From Bacteroidaceae bacterium (GTDB lineage: Bacteria; Bacteroidota; Bacteroidia; Bacteroidales; Bacteroidaceae): a DNA stretch of 64,000 nucleotides. The notes under the pieces are model-generated. The model was not told where the DNA came from. It did not search any database and worked only from the letters and a program-made list of their open reading frames with translations. The stretch is taken from the NCBI GenBank assembly GCA_017483605.1, contig JAFUWG010000041.1:1-64000 (forward strand). Reading direction: 5' to 3'. Numbering within the stretch: the stretch's first letter is position 1; every line of letters begins with the position of its first letter. This document shows, one piece after another, positions 34,031-41,625 of this stretch. The position numbers and the translations under genes are program-made.

Positions 34031-35229
34031 GATAGGATGGTGATGGGATTAAAATCGTTGAGTTGAATATGGAGCGGAGGAAGTTGCGTAAGGTGCTGTT
34101 CCTCGCACGCCTCGTCCCAAAGTTGGTGGCTTTGGGCTGTGACGGAGTTCATGACAATGCGACCCTGTGGGGGCATGATGGAAACGAGTTGAGCCATGAT
34201 GTCCTTGAGTTTGCCGCCATGACCGCCGATGAAGGCGGCATCGGGAGGGGTGTGGGTGGTCGCAAGGGCATCGCTACACACGGAACAGAAGTCGCCAATG
34301 AAGGTGGTGATGCCCGGGGCATGATGGCGACGGGTGTTTTCGTGCATGAGGGTTTCACCTTCAGGGCGAATTTCAAAGGCGGTGATGTCGAGATGAGGGA
34401 AGAGAAGACGGGCTTCGATGGAGACGGAGCCTGTGCAGAAGCCGATGTCCCAGAAGGTATGACGACGAGGGAGGTCAAGGGCTTGGAGGGTGAGGAGACG
34501 AATGGGCATTTTGGTGATCATCTTCTCGCGGCCATCGAGGAGGGAAAAGGAGGAATCGGGAATGCCAAAAGGAGCCAGTGTGGTTGCGACTGTGTCGCAA
34601 CATAGAGGACAGAGAATGAGGCAGTTGGGATGGGAGAAGTCCATACGGGCGGCTTCCTCCAAGGAGAGAGAGGTGACTTTCTCCTGAGTAGGGTTGCCAA
34701 GATGTTCGCCGACGTGCATCTGGTAGTGGGTGTAGCCATAATCAAGCATCCGTCGGGCTATGGTGGCAGGGGTGTGCTCCTTGTCGGTGAGGATGCCGAT
34801 TTTGGGAGCACCTTCGATGAGGGCACGGTCAAACGCTTTCCATGGGCGGCCAGTCAGCGAGACAATCCGCATATCATGGTAGGGCATGACCAACCGATGT
34901 GCCAGCATTTGCAAGGAGTTGAACGAGGGGAAAACCTTGATTGGCGAATCGGGAAACTCGCGTTGGAGGGTGTTGGCGAAGCCGAAGAAAAGCGGGTCAC
35001 CCGATGCGAAAACCACCACTTCCTCATGAGGCAGATACTGCTCGAAGACTGCCGAAAGGGGCACGGTGATGTCAATCCACACCGACCCTTCGGGCAAGAG
35101 CGGAGCCACAATGTCGTGGTGCCGTTTGCCACCTGAGAAGACCTTCCCCCTGCGTATCACCTCCTGCACTTCGGGAGGGAAGAACGGTTGCGGATGGTCG
35201 GTGATGCCTATAACGATGAATCTACTCAT
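33991..35229 (-). CDS. cbiE-cbiT: Cobalt-precorrin-7/-6B methyltransferase CbiE-CbiT (CobL-like)
   Basis: 412 residues from the ATG at 35229 (MSRFIVIGITDH). A TTG three codons earlier is in frame but less likely. Residues 1-215 form the CbiE tetrapyrrole methylase (VVVFASGDPLFFGFAN, MRIVSLTGRPWKAFDRAL), residues about 235-405 the CbiT Rossmann methyltransferase (TFWDIGFCTGSVSIEARLLF, AAFIGGHGGKLKDI). Together they methylate C5 and C15 and decarboxylate the ring. It is the long form known as CobL in aerobic bacteria. The spacer to the CbiH-CbiC gene (84 bp) contains octamer repeats. Confidence 0.93.
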   Translation of the reverse strand: MSRFIVIGITDHPQPFFPPEVQEVIRRGKVFSGGKRHHDIVAPLLPEGSVWIDITVPLSAVFEQYLPHEEVVVFASGDPLFFGFANTLQREFPDSPIKVFPSFNSLQMLAHRLVMPYHDMRIVSLTGRPWKAFDRALIEGAPKIGILTDKEHTPATIARRMLDYGYTHYQMHVGEHLGNPTQEKVTSLSLEEAARMDFSHPNCLILCPLCCDTVATTLAPFGIPDSSFSLLDGREKMITKMPIRLLTLQALDLPRRHTFWDIGFCTGSVSIEARLLFPHLDITAFEIRPEGETLMHENTRRHHAPGITTFIGDFCSVCSDALATTHTPPDAAFIGGHGGKLKDIMAQLVSIMPPQGRIVMNSVTAQSHQLWDEACEEQHLTQLPPLHIQLNDFNPITILSCELPSSPSAKQA

Positions 35230-35253
35230 AACTTTCAATCATTCAACTTTTTG

Positions 35254-35299
35254 AAGTAGTTAAGTAGTCAGAAATGAAGTAATTAAGCCGATACTCTGG
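35254..35299 (-). repeat. AAGTAGTT-type octamer element before CbiE-CbiT
   Basis: AAGTAGTT (35254-35261), AAGTAGTC (35262-35269), then AGAAATGA and AGTAATTAAGCC, ending in GATACTCTGG. The reverse complement begins CCAGAGTATCGGCTTAA and is nearly identical to CCAGAGTCTCGGCTTAA found at about 36886-36902 on the plus strand. Confidence 0.7.
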
Positions 35300-35313
35300 T
35301 TGATGAAAGGTCA

Positions 35314-36786
35314 TTACAAATCGCGTCCCGGTTTCAGCCCCTCGGCATCGTCGAAGGTGAGGATGGCGTTGCAAAGGGTGGCAGCGAGGTTGGAGCCGCC
35401 CTTTCTGCCTTCGACGATGATTTTAGGAATCTCGGTGAAGGGCTTGACCATGTGCTTCGATTCCTTCACGTGTACGAAGCCGACGGGAGCGGCAATGATG
35501 CCGGCAGGAGTCGCCTTGCCCTTGCGGATGAGGTCGCAGAGTTCCATGAGGGCTGTCGGGGCATTGCCAAAGACGAAGAGGGCGTCGGGATGCTCCTCGA
35601 CAGCGAGACGAATGGCGGCTTGGGTGCGGGTGAGACCGTTGGCAGCCGAACACTCCGCCACACGGGGGTCGCCCAAGTAGCACTTGGCTTCGATGCCGAG
35701 ACGGGCGAGGGCACCTTTGCGGATGCCGCTTTGCGCCATGGTCACATCGGTGACGATGGTGGTGATGGAACCGTCTTTGACTTTCTCATAGAGCCGCTCC
35801 ACCGCCCTTTCGTCGGTGTGGAGAATCTTCTCCATGTCGAAGTCGGCAGTCGTGTGAATGGCATGGAGAAGTGCCCATTTATGGCCAAGCGGGATGTCCT
35901 TGTTCCGCAGTTCACTTTCGATGGTTCGGAATGACTCCATCATAATGAGTTGACCAAGACCCCTTCTGTCCTGCAGGACATCTCCCCCTCTATGGGGAGA
36001 ACCATCCGGACAGGCTCCCTCCCCATAGAGGGGGAGGGTTGGGGAGAGGGTCTGATAGTAGCCACGGGGGGTGATGAAGGTTTTTCCCCATTGATACGAC
36101 TGCGAGTTGCCGATGAGCACCACAGTGAACATATCCACCTCTTCGGGGTCGAACGCACCGAGGGTGGTGAGCCTCACTTCCTCTTCGGAACGGCCTGCCT
36201 GACGGACATAGCCGACAGGTGTGTCCGCTGCCCTACCCTCCGACAGAAAGACTTCCTTCAGCCGATACAGTTGCCAGTACCTGCCATGCGATTTGGGGTT
36301 GTAGATGGCGGTGACAAAATCGCCCACGGCGGCGGCACGGATGCGGCGTTCGATGACTTCCCACGGGGTCATCAGGTCGCTCAGGGAAATGACACAGAAG
36401 TCGTGCCCCACGGGTGCCCCCAGCAGCGATGCCGCCTTCTGGAACGCCGAAATGCCCGGCAGAGAGGCGACTTCCACCTCGCTGTTCCGCTCCTTCTTCA
36501 TCTCATAGACCAGCGGCGTCATGCCGTAGATGCCTGCATCGCCCGACGAGATGACCACCACGTTCTTGCCCTGTTCCGCCAGATTGAAAGCCTGTTTGGC
36601 ACGGTCACGCTCTTTCTTCATGCCCGTGTCGATGCACTCGCACCCTGCCTTCAGGTAGGGTTGTACAAACTGAAAATAATACCTGTAGCCCACCACGGCA
36701 TCCGCTTCGCCCACCGCCTTCAAGACGGCAGGCGTGATGTCCTCGGGACTTCCTGGCCCTATGCCAACCACTGTGATTTTACTCAT
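35314..36786 (-). CDS. cbiH-cbiC: Fused cobalt-precorrin-3 methyltransferase (CbiH) and precorrin-8X methylmutase (CbiC)
   Basis: 490 residues. Residues 1-245 are CbiH/CobJ (VVGIGPGSPEDITPAV, VVISSGDAGIYGM, FVTAIYNPKSHGRY, VVLIGNSQSY). Residues about 283-488 are CbiC/CobH (LLHAIHTTADFDMEKIL with the catalytic His, TIVTDVTMAQSGI, GNAPTALMELCDLI, PAGIIAAPVGFVHVKESK, EGRKGGSNLAAT). CbiH does ring contraction with C17 methylation, CbiC moves a methyl from C11 to C12. The linker, residues 246-279, is low-complexity and is encoded by a perfect inverted repeat, see 35982-36036. The leader carries inverted octamers and no cobalamin riboswitch. Confidence 0.93.
   Translation of the reverse strand: MSKITVVGIGPGSPEDITPAVLKAVGEADAVVGYRYYFQFVQPYLKAGCECIDTGMKKERDRAKQAFNLAEQGKNVVVISSGDAGIYGMTPLVYEMKKERNSEVEVASLPGISAFQKAASLLGAPVGHDFCVISLSDLMTPWEVIERRIRAAAVGDFVTAIYNPKSHGRYWQLYRLKEVFLSEGRAADTPVGYVRQAGRSEEEVRLTTLGAFDPEEVDMFTVVLIGNSQSYQWGKTFITPRGYYQTLSPTLPLYGEGACPDGSPHRGGDVLQDRRGLGQLIMMESFRTIESELRNKDIPLGHKWALLHAIHTTADFDMEKILHTDERAVERLYEKVKDGSITTIVTDVTMAQSGIRKGALARLGIEAKCYLGDPRVAECSAANGLTRTQAAIRLAVEEHPDALFVFGNAPTALMELCDLIRKGKATPAGIIAAPVGFVHVKESKHMVKPFTEIPKIIVEGRKGGSNLAATLCNAILTFDDAEGLKPGRDL
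35982..36036. repeat. REP-like inverted repeat inside the CbiH-CbiC linker
   Basis: CTCCCCCTCTATGGGGAG at 35982-35999 and its exact reverse complement CTCCCCATAGAGGGGGAG at 36019-36036, separated by 19 bp, with GGGTTGGGGAGAGGG beyond. This GC-rich palindrome is of the type seen between genes in Bacteroidetes, yet here it is in frame and coding, precisely where the two enzyme domains join. Confidence 0.85.
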
Positions 36787-36805
36787 GTCGCAAACAGCGT
36801 TTTTA

Positions 36806-36930
36806 GGGTAGTTAAGTAGTTAAGTAGTTATCGCTACGCTCAGAAGTTAAGCCATTACCATATACGGAGTCAAGCATTCATTTGCCAGAGTCTCGGCTTA
36901 ACTACTTAACTACTGACTACTTAACTACCC
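36806..36930 (-). repeat. Inverted AAGTAGTT octamer arrays in the leader of CbiH-CbiC
   Basis: Near the start codon, GGGTAGTT-AAGTAGTT-AAGTAGTT occupies 36806-36829. About 70 bp away, 36897-36930 reads as the opposite polarity and ends CTACTTAACTACCC, pairing exactly with 36806-36819. The layout (inverted 8-bp units, one arm next to the ATG) parallels the AAAAACTY array before the esterase gene. I find no TAnnTTTG box in this leader, so transcription may enter from the alcohol dehydrogenase gene. Confidence 0.75.
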
Positions 36931-36965
36931 CGTAAAACATATTCTTCTTTTCCACATTTCCTTTC

Positions 36966-38147
36966 CTACCGTGCCATCCTGTAGATAGCCTCGATGTCCT
37001 CAGGTTTCAACACCTTGAACTTGCCTTGCGTGATGGTGTAGTCGCGGCTGCACTTGCGGGTCATCTCCTTGATTTCCTCGTCCGTCACCTCACGGCCAAT
37101 CAGTTCGTGGATGTTAATGGGCATACCGATGGCATGGTAGAAACGCTCCATCGCCTCGATGCCTTTCAGGGCAGTGCCTTCGGGGTCGGTGAAGTCGTTC
37201 GGCACGCCCATCACATTGACCGCAAAGCGAACAAAACGGCTCACGTTCTCGCCCATCACGTAGCGTGCCCAACTGGGCCAGATGGCAGCCAGTCCTGCTC
37301 CGTGCGTCACGTCGAAGAGTCCGCTCAGTTCGTGCTCAATCTGGTGCGTCGCCCAGTCGCCGTTCGTGCGGTCGCCCGTGATGTCGTTGTGTGCGAGCGA
37401 ACCCGCCCACATGATTTGTGCCCGATTGCGGTAGTCCTCGGGATTCTTCAGCACGGCAAAGACACACTCCTTCACCGTCCGCATCAGGGTCTCGGCTATC
37501 TCGTCCGTCAGCGTCATGTCGCAGTCGGGATTGAAGTAGCGTTCCATCGTGTGCATCATGATGTCGGTCACACCTGCCGCCGTCTGATAGGGAGGCAGGG
37601 TGAACGTGCGTCGAGGGTTCATGATGGCAAACTTCGGACGTGAGATGTTGTTGGAATAGCCCAACTTCACCATGCCGTCCTCGTTGGTGATGACACTCGC
37701 CTCGCTCATCTCGCTGCCAGCGGCAGGGATGGTCAGCACGCTTGCCACTGGCAGACAGGTCTCTGCCTGAGCCTTGCCCAGATAGAAGTCCCACACGTTG
37801 CCCTCGTAGGGCACACCGTAGGCAATCGCCTTCGACGAGTCAATCACGCTGCCGCCGCCGATGGCGAGGATGAAGTCCACCCTTTCGCGACGGCACAGGT
37901 CGATGCCTTCCTGCACCTTGGACAGCCTCGGATTGGGCACCACGCCGCCCAGACTGACCGACTCGACGCCGCCCTCGCGGAGCAAGCCGCAAATCTTGTC
38001 GAGCAAGCCCGACCGCACGGCACTCTGACCGCCGAAATGTACCAACACTTTTGTGCCGCCATAGCGTTTCACCAGGGCTGCCACCTGCTCTTCGGACTTC
38101 TCGCCGAACACGACTTCCGTCGGAGCATAGAACTTAAAATCTTTCAT
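36966..38147 (-). CDS. Iron-containing alcohol dehydrogenase (butanol dehydrogenase/YqhD type)
   Basis: 393 residues, cytoplasmic. The family pattern is full: FYAPTEVVFGEKSEEQ start, nucleotide loop ILAIGGGSVIDSSKAIAYG, TIPAAGSEMSEASVI, metal ligands in GVTDIMMHTMERYF and in IEHELSGLFDVTHGAGLA, and the C-terminal LKPEDIEAIYR. It reduces aldehydes to alcohols with NAD(P)H. The closest type is the NADPH-dependent BDH/YqhD group. It is upstream of and codirectional with the cbi genes (179-bp gap), but has no obvious pathway link; disposal of acetaldehyde released by CbiG is a speculative connection. Confidence 0.9.
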   Translation of the reverse strand: MKDFKFYAPTEVVFGEKSEEQVAALVKRYGGTKVLVHFGGQSAVRSGLLDKICGLLREGGVESVSLGGVVPNPRLSKVQEGIDLCRRERVDFILAIGGGSVIDSSKAIAYGVPYEGNVWDFYLGKAQAETCLPVASVLTIPAAGSEMSEASVITNEDGMVKLGYSNNISRPKFAIMNPRRTFTLPPYQTAAGVTDIMMHTMERYFNPDCDMTLTDEIAETLMRTVKECVFAVLKNPEDYRNRAQIMWAGSLAHNDITGDRTNGDWATHQIEHELSGLFDVTHGAGLAAIWPSWARYVMGENVSRFVRFAVNVMGVPNDFTDPEGTALKGIEAMERFYHAIGMPINIHELIGREVTDEEIKEMTRKCSRDYTITQGKFKVLKPEDIEAIYRMAR

Positions 38148-38236
38148 GGTTGTATGGTTTTGGTTTCTACGTTACATTTCTCGCCGCCTCTTTCCCGATT
38201 TCTCAGCCCCTCTTTCGCCCTTGCAGGAGAGACCCC

Positions 38237-38332
38237 CTTCGTCGTTACCTCGATGCGTATCAATTCGTGTACCCGATTTGTAATCATACAATACCCGTGC
38301 ATGAATTGATACGAGACGAGGTAACGACGAAG
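38237..38332. repeat. Long palindromic repeat, copy B
   Basis: A 96-bp imperfect palindrome: left end CTTCGTCGTTACCTCGATG, right end GACGAGGTAACGACGAAG, with the shared CGATGCGTATCAATTC arm. The outer arms extend further than in copy A. It lies between the alcohol dehydrogenase start and its promoter box, so here it would be within a 5' leader. Confidence 0.85.
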
Positions 38333-38363
38333 CGGTCATGCCAAAAATGACCACTTATGCGTG

Positions 38364-38371
38364 CAAAGATA
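38364..38371 (-). promoter_or_regulatory. -7 promoter element of the alcohol dehydrogenase gene
   Basis: Minus strand TATCTTTG matching TAnnTTTG, 58 bp past the stop of the TonB receptor and 217 bp before the dehydrogenase ATG. The leader would contain palindrome copy B. Confidence 0.5.
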
Positions 38372-38429
38372 ACAAAAAACTGAAGGCTGGGCAAACGAAA
38401 CACCGTTTTTTTTGCCACAGCCTTCATGT

Positions 38430-40502
38430 TTACTGCTTGAACTTCACCTTCAGTCCCACCACCAACATTCTGCCCGGCGAATAGAGGGCATACTTGCGGG
38501 CGGAGGAATCGATGCGGCGGTCCACACGGTCGAAGAGATTGTCCACGCCGATGGAGGGCTCCAGCAATGCCCAACGCACACAGTCGAAGGTGTGGGTGGT
38601 CTGCAAGTTCCAGATGCCGAAGCCGGGGGCGTTCTCGTAGGAACCCATATAGTAGGTCTTGGACTGGAGTCGCCCGTTGAGGTTGACGTTCAACGCATAC
38701 TTGCCCCACACGTGATGATAGTTGGCAGCGAGGATTGCCGTGTTGCGGATGCTGCGTTCGAGCACGCTCCACTCGTCGCCGCTCTTCGTGCGAGCGTAGG
38801 TGTAGGCATAGTTGGCAGAGAGGTTGAAGCCTCGGAAGAGGTTGGCAGACACGTTGACCTGAATGCCTTTCACGTCGCCACGGTCGCTGTTCTGATAGAG
38901 CGAGTAGCGTTCCAACTTACCCGCCTCGTCGTCGGTCATCTCGGGGAACTCGCCTCGGAGCATGGCAAGCGAGGCATCGTCGGTGTCGATGGTCTGACGC
39001 ACCACCATGTCGTTGATGCGGTTCAGGTAGCCCGTCAGGCTGACCACCAGCGCCTTGGTGTGGTACTCGGCATTGAGCGAGAGGTAATGGCTCTTCTCGG
39101 GAGAAAGGCCTGTGTTGCCGAAAATAATCTGCGGTTTGCCACGACTGACGGCATAATAGTGGTAGTACAGTTCATCAAGCCCCGGGGCACGGAAACCTGC
39201 CGAATAGGTGGCACGGAAGTTGAACGCCCCGGGCGAGTACATGAGCGTCGCCTTGGGTGTGAAGTGGTCGCCGAAGGTCTCGTGGTGCGTATAGCGGGCA
39301 CCGAGGGTGGCAGTGAAGTCGCGAAGGAACTTCTGCTCATGCTGGGCATAGGCGGCAAGCGTGTAGGCGTTCTTGTCGATGTTGCCCGAGGTGGCAAAGA
39401 GATAGTCCTTTCGCCAGTCGGCTCCGAAGATGGTCGTGCCGCCTTCGGTCAGCCCAAGGATGGCTTTCAGTTCTCCGTCTATCTGCCGCTGCTTCTTCGA
39501 GAGGGTGTAGTCGCCCACCTGATAGGTCTTTGTCTCCACGTCATATTCGCGTCCGTAGCGGAAATTGTCCACCACGAAGTCTGCCTGCACGGAGTTCCTG
39601 TCGGTGAACTTATAGATGCCGCCCACGTTCCACCGAAGCCCCTTGTAGCGCATCTCATAGTCGGTGCCGCCCGTGATGTCTGTGCGAGAGTTGGGGCGGT
39701 CGGTGATTTTGTAGGAATAGTCGATGCCTGCATTGAGTGCCAGGTGCTTGTCGGGCGAATAGGTGAACTTCTGACCGAGCACATCGGAACGGTAGCCCGT
39801 GAAGAGGGGGGCGATGGTCTGCTGCGTTTCGGTGTCGGAGCCTTTCACATATTCGAGGTCGGTCGTCTGGTAACTGTCGGCACGGTCGTGCGTGTAGGAC
39901 GTGTAGGAGCCGAAGCCGTGGGTGTAGATGTCGAGTGTTGCCGACTCGGTGAGTTGCCCATGACCGCTGATGCGGGTGTCGCTCATGACGGAGACGAGTT
40001 GCTGTGTGGGCTGGTCGGTGATGATGTTGATGACACCTGCAATGGCGTCGCTGCCGTAGAGGGAGGATGCGGCACCGTCGAGCACCTCGATTCGCTTCAC
40101 CCGCGCCATGTTGATGCGGTTGAGGTCCACGTTGTTGGAGATGTCGCCCGAGAGTTTCTGTCCGTTGACAAGGATGAGGATATACTTATTGCCCAAGCCG
40201 TTCAGACGCAGGAAGGTGCCCATCGAACTGGGCGCCATCGACACCTGCGGCATCATGCGGGTGAGGGCTGCATCGAATGTGCTGATGCCTTGCTCGCTGA
40301 TTTCACGGCTGGAAAGCACGTGTACGGGGGTGGCGGTTGCCTTCAACCGCTGGTGGTGTCCCGAGCCAGTCACCACCACTGGATTCAAATTATAAGTACG
40401 CTCTGTTGCGGTGGAGTCGCGATGCTCCATCCGGTGCACCTGGGCAAAAGCGGCACTCCCAAAGGAGAGTGCCGCCGCCAGCATGATAACTCTGCTGTTC
40501 AT
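38430..40502 (-). CDS. TonB-dependent outer-membrane receptor, BtuB-like
   Basis: 690 residues, signal peptide 1-20. A TonB-box/plug begins near YNLNPVVVTGSGHH (about 36-50), the plug runs to about 165 (LNGLGNKYILILVNGQKLSG, VLDGAASSLYGSDAIAGVINI), and the 22-strand barrel ends with the expected aromatic-type strand GLKVKFKQ. The size and the absence of an N-terminal carboxypeptidase-like domain or adjacent SusD exclude a SusC protein. It follows the CbiK-like lipoprotein by 25 bp in the unit headed by the cobalamin riboswitch, so corrinoid or related tetrapyrrole uptake is likely. Confidence 0.9.
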   Translation of the reverse strand: MNSRVIMLAAALSFGSAAFAQVHRMEHRDSTATERTYNLNPVVVTGSGHHQRLKATATPVHVLSSREISEQGISTFDAALTRMMPQVSMAPSSMGTFLRLNGLGNKYILILVNGQKLSGDISNNVDLNRINMARVKRIEVLDGAASSLYGSDAIAGVINIITDQPTQQLVSVMSDTRISGHGQLTESATLDIYTHGFGSYTSYTHDRADSYQTTDLEYVKGSDTETQQTIAPLFTGYRSDVLGQKFTYSPDKHLALNAGIDYSYKITDRPNSRTDITGGTDYEMRYKGLRWNVGGIYKFTDRNSVQADFVVDNFRYGREYDVETKTYQVGDYTLSKKQRQIDGELKAILGLTEGGTTIFGADWRKDYLFATSGNIDKNAYTLAAYAQHEQKFLRDFTATLGARYTHHETFGDHFTPKATLMYSPGAFNFRATYSAGFRAPGLDELYYHYYAVSRGKPQIIFGNTGLSPEKSHYLSLNAEYHTKALVVSLTGYLNRINDMVVRQTIDTDDASLAMLRGEFPEMTDDEAGKLERYSLYQNSDRGDVKGIQVNVSANLFRGFNLSANYAYTYARTKSGDEWSVLERSIRNTAILAANYHHVWGKYALNVNLNGRLQSKTYYMGSYENAPGFGIWNLQTTHTFDCVRWALLEPSIGVDNLFDRVDRRIDSSARKYALYSPGRMLVVGLKVKFKQ

Positions 40503-40527
40503 TTATAATCAGGTAAAAAGAATGGTT

Positions 40528-41625
40528 TTATTCTTCTGGGTTCTTAGAGTGATAGTAGTCGAGTGGTTCGCCTGCGATAGCGTCGGCTGTGTGGTTCATC
40601 CAGATTTGGCGAACTGTAGGCAACTCAAGCAGACCCTTCTCAATCATGGTGCTGTTGTCGCAGGTGTAACCCATGTGAGAGAAGTACATCTTCCAAGAAG
40701 TGTCTTCCACTTCACCTTCCTCGTTAGCCTCGAAGCCATTGTCCCAAGCATCGTCGTCGCCAGCCATGTCGTTGTGACCGTGGTCACCGTCGATGGACAT
40801 GAGTGGGTGGCAGTAAACCTTGCCGGATGTGATGCCTGCTGCCTGCATACGAGCGAGCACGTGGGTCTTGAAGTTCTCCATCATATCGACTGTGCCGACG
40901 AAGTAGTTGGGGCTGAGTGTCTGCAAAGCCTCTTCCAACTCGGTGTAGCGAATGTTTGCCTTGTAAGTGTCGTAAGAGTCAGGATTACCGTGACCCATGA
41001 AGGCAACCACGCTGTTGGCAGCCTTGTCCTTGTAGAGATTGTCAAGAGCCTTGGCTACGGCAGGAACGTCCTCGTCCTTGTCCTGAAGAAGTGGCACGCC
41101 GAGTTTCAAGGTCACGTTGGCCAAGTAGTCATCGTCGATGTCGCCGTTGGCATTGTTGGCGAAGTCCTTGATGTAATTGATGACACGGGTATATTCCTCA
41201 CCAGGGATGACCTGAAGAGACTGCACCACGATTTCGCTGTACTGCACACCCTCCTGAGCAAAGGCTGCGAGCCAGAATGGAGGTGCATAGAAGTTGCGAG
41301 GTGCTACATTCTCGCCAGCGGCTGCACGGTTGATGCAGATGGCTGAAGAGAAAGAAAGATACACGTCGTAGCCAGGGAATGCGGTCTTGTAGGCTGCCAC
41401 GGTGCTGTCAAATGCATCGTAAGCCTGCTGCCAAGTGGAGCCGAATGCCACGAGCAGGATGGCCTTTGAATTCCTCTTCTGTGCCTTGACGGTCTGATTG
41501 ACTGCATCTTGATAGACGGTGTAGTTGTTCTTCACATCGTCATCGTCGTCGTCGCTACAAGCGGTGAAACTTACAGCGGTCATGATGGCAACGGCTGCCA
41601 TCATCAAATACTTAATCGCTTTCAT
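40528..41625 (-). CDS. CbiK-like (IhtB/FetB-like) chelatase-fold surface lipoprotein
   Basis: 365 residues. The lipoprotein signal ends SFTAC (Cys23), immediately followed by SDDDDDD, an acidic stretch of the kind that sends Bacteroidetes lipoproteins to the cell surface. The remainder is the CbiK sirohydrochlorin cobaltochelatase fold: AILLVAFGSTWQQAYDAFD, VQSLQVIPGEEYTRV (His of SLH is Gln138), AFMGHGNPD (H212), YFVGTVDMMENF (Asp247 where CbiK usually has Glu), and SIDGDHGHNDMAGDD (H282). The best known relatives outside the cytoplasm are the haem-binding lipoprotein IhtB/FetB of Porphyromonas and periplasmic CbiK of Desulfovibrio. Lying between two BtuB-like receptors behind a B12 riboswitch, it may capture or metal-exchange corrinoids or tetrapyrroles. 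Confidence 0.85.
   Translation of the reverse strand: MKAIKYLMMAAVAIMTAVSFTACSDDDDDDVKNNYTVYQDAVNQTVKAQKRNSKAILLVAFGSTWQQAYDAFDSTVAAYKTAFPGYDVYLSFSSAICINRAAAGENVAPRNFYAPPFWLAAFAQEGVQYSEIVVQSLQVIPGEEYTRVINYIKDFANNANGDIDDDYLANVTLKLGVPLLQDKDEDVPAVAKALDNLYKDKAANSVVAFMGHGNPDSYDTYKANIRYTELEEALQTLSPNYFVGTVDMMENFKTHVLARMQAAGITSGKVYCHPLMSIDGDHGHNDMAGDDDAWDNGFEANEEGEVEDTSWKMYFSHMGYTCDNSTMIEKGLLELPTVRQIWMNHTADAIAGEPLDYYHSKNPEE

Noticed and set aside
36787-36965. A cobalamin riboswitch before the cbi biosynthetic genes
   Set aside because: No B12 box or CCTGCAACTG-type core in this leader; only octamer repeats are seen.
40528-41625. Cytoplasmic CbiK as the pathway's cobaltochelatase
   Set aside because: The lipobox and acidic export signal place it outside the cytoplasm, where it could not serve de novo synthesis.
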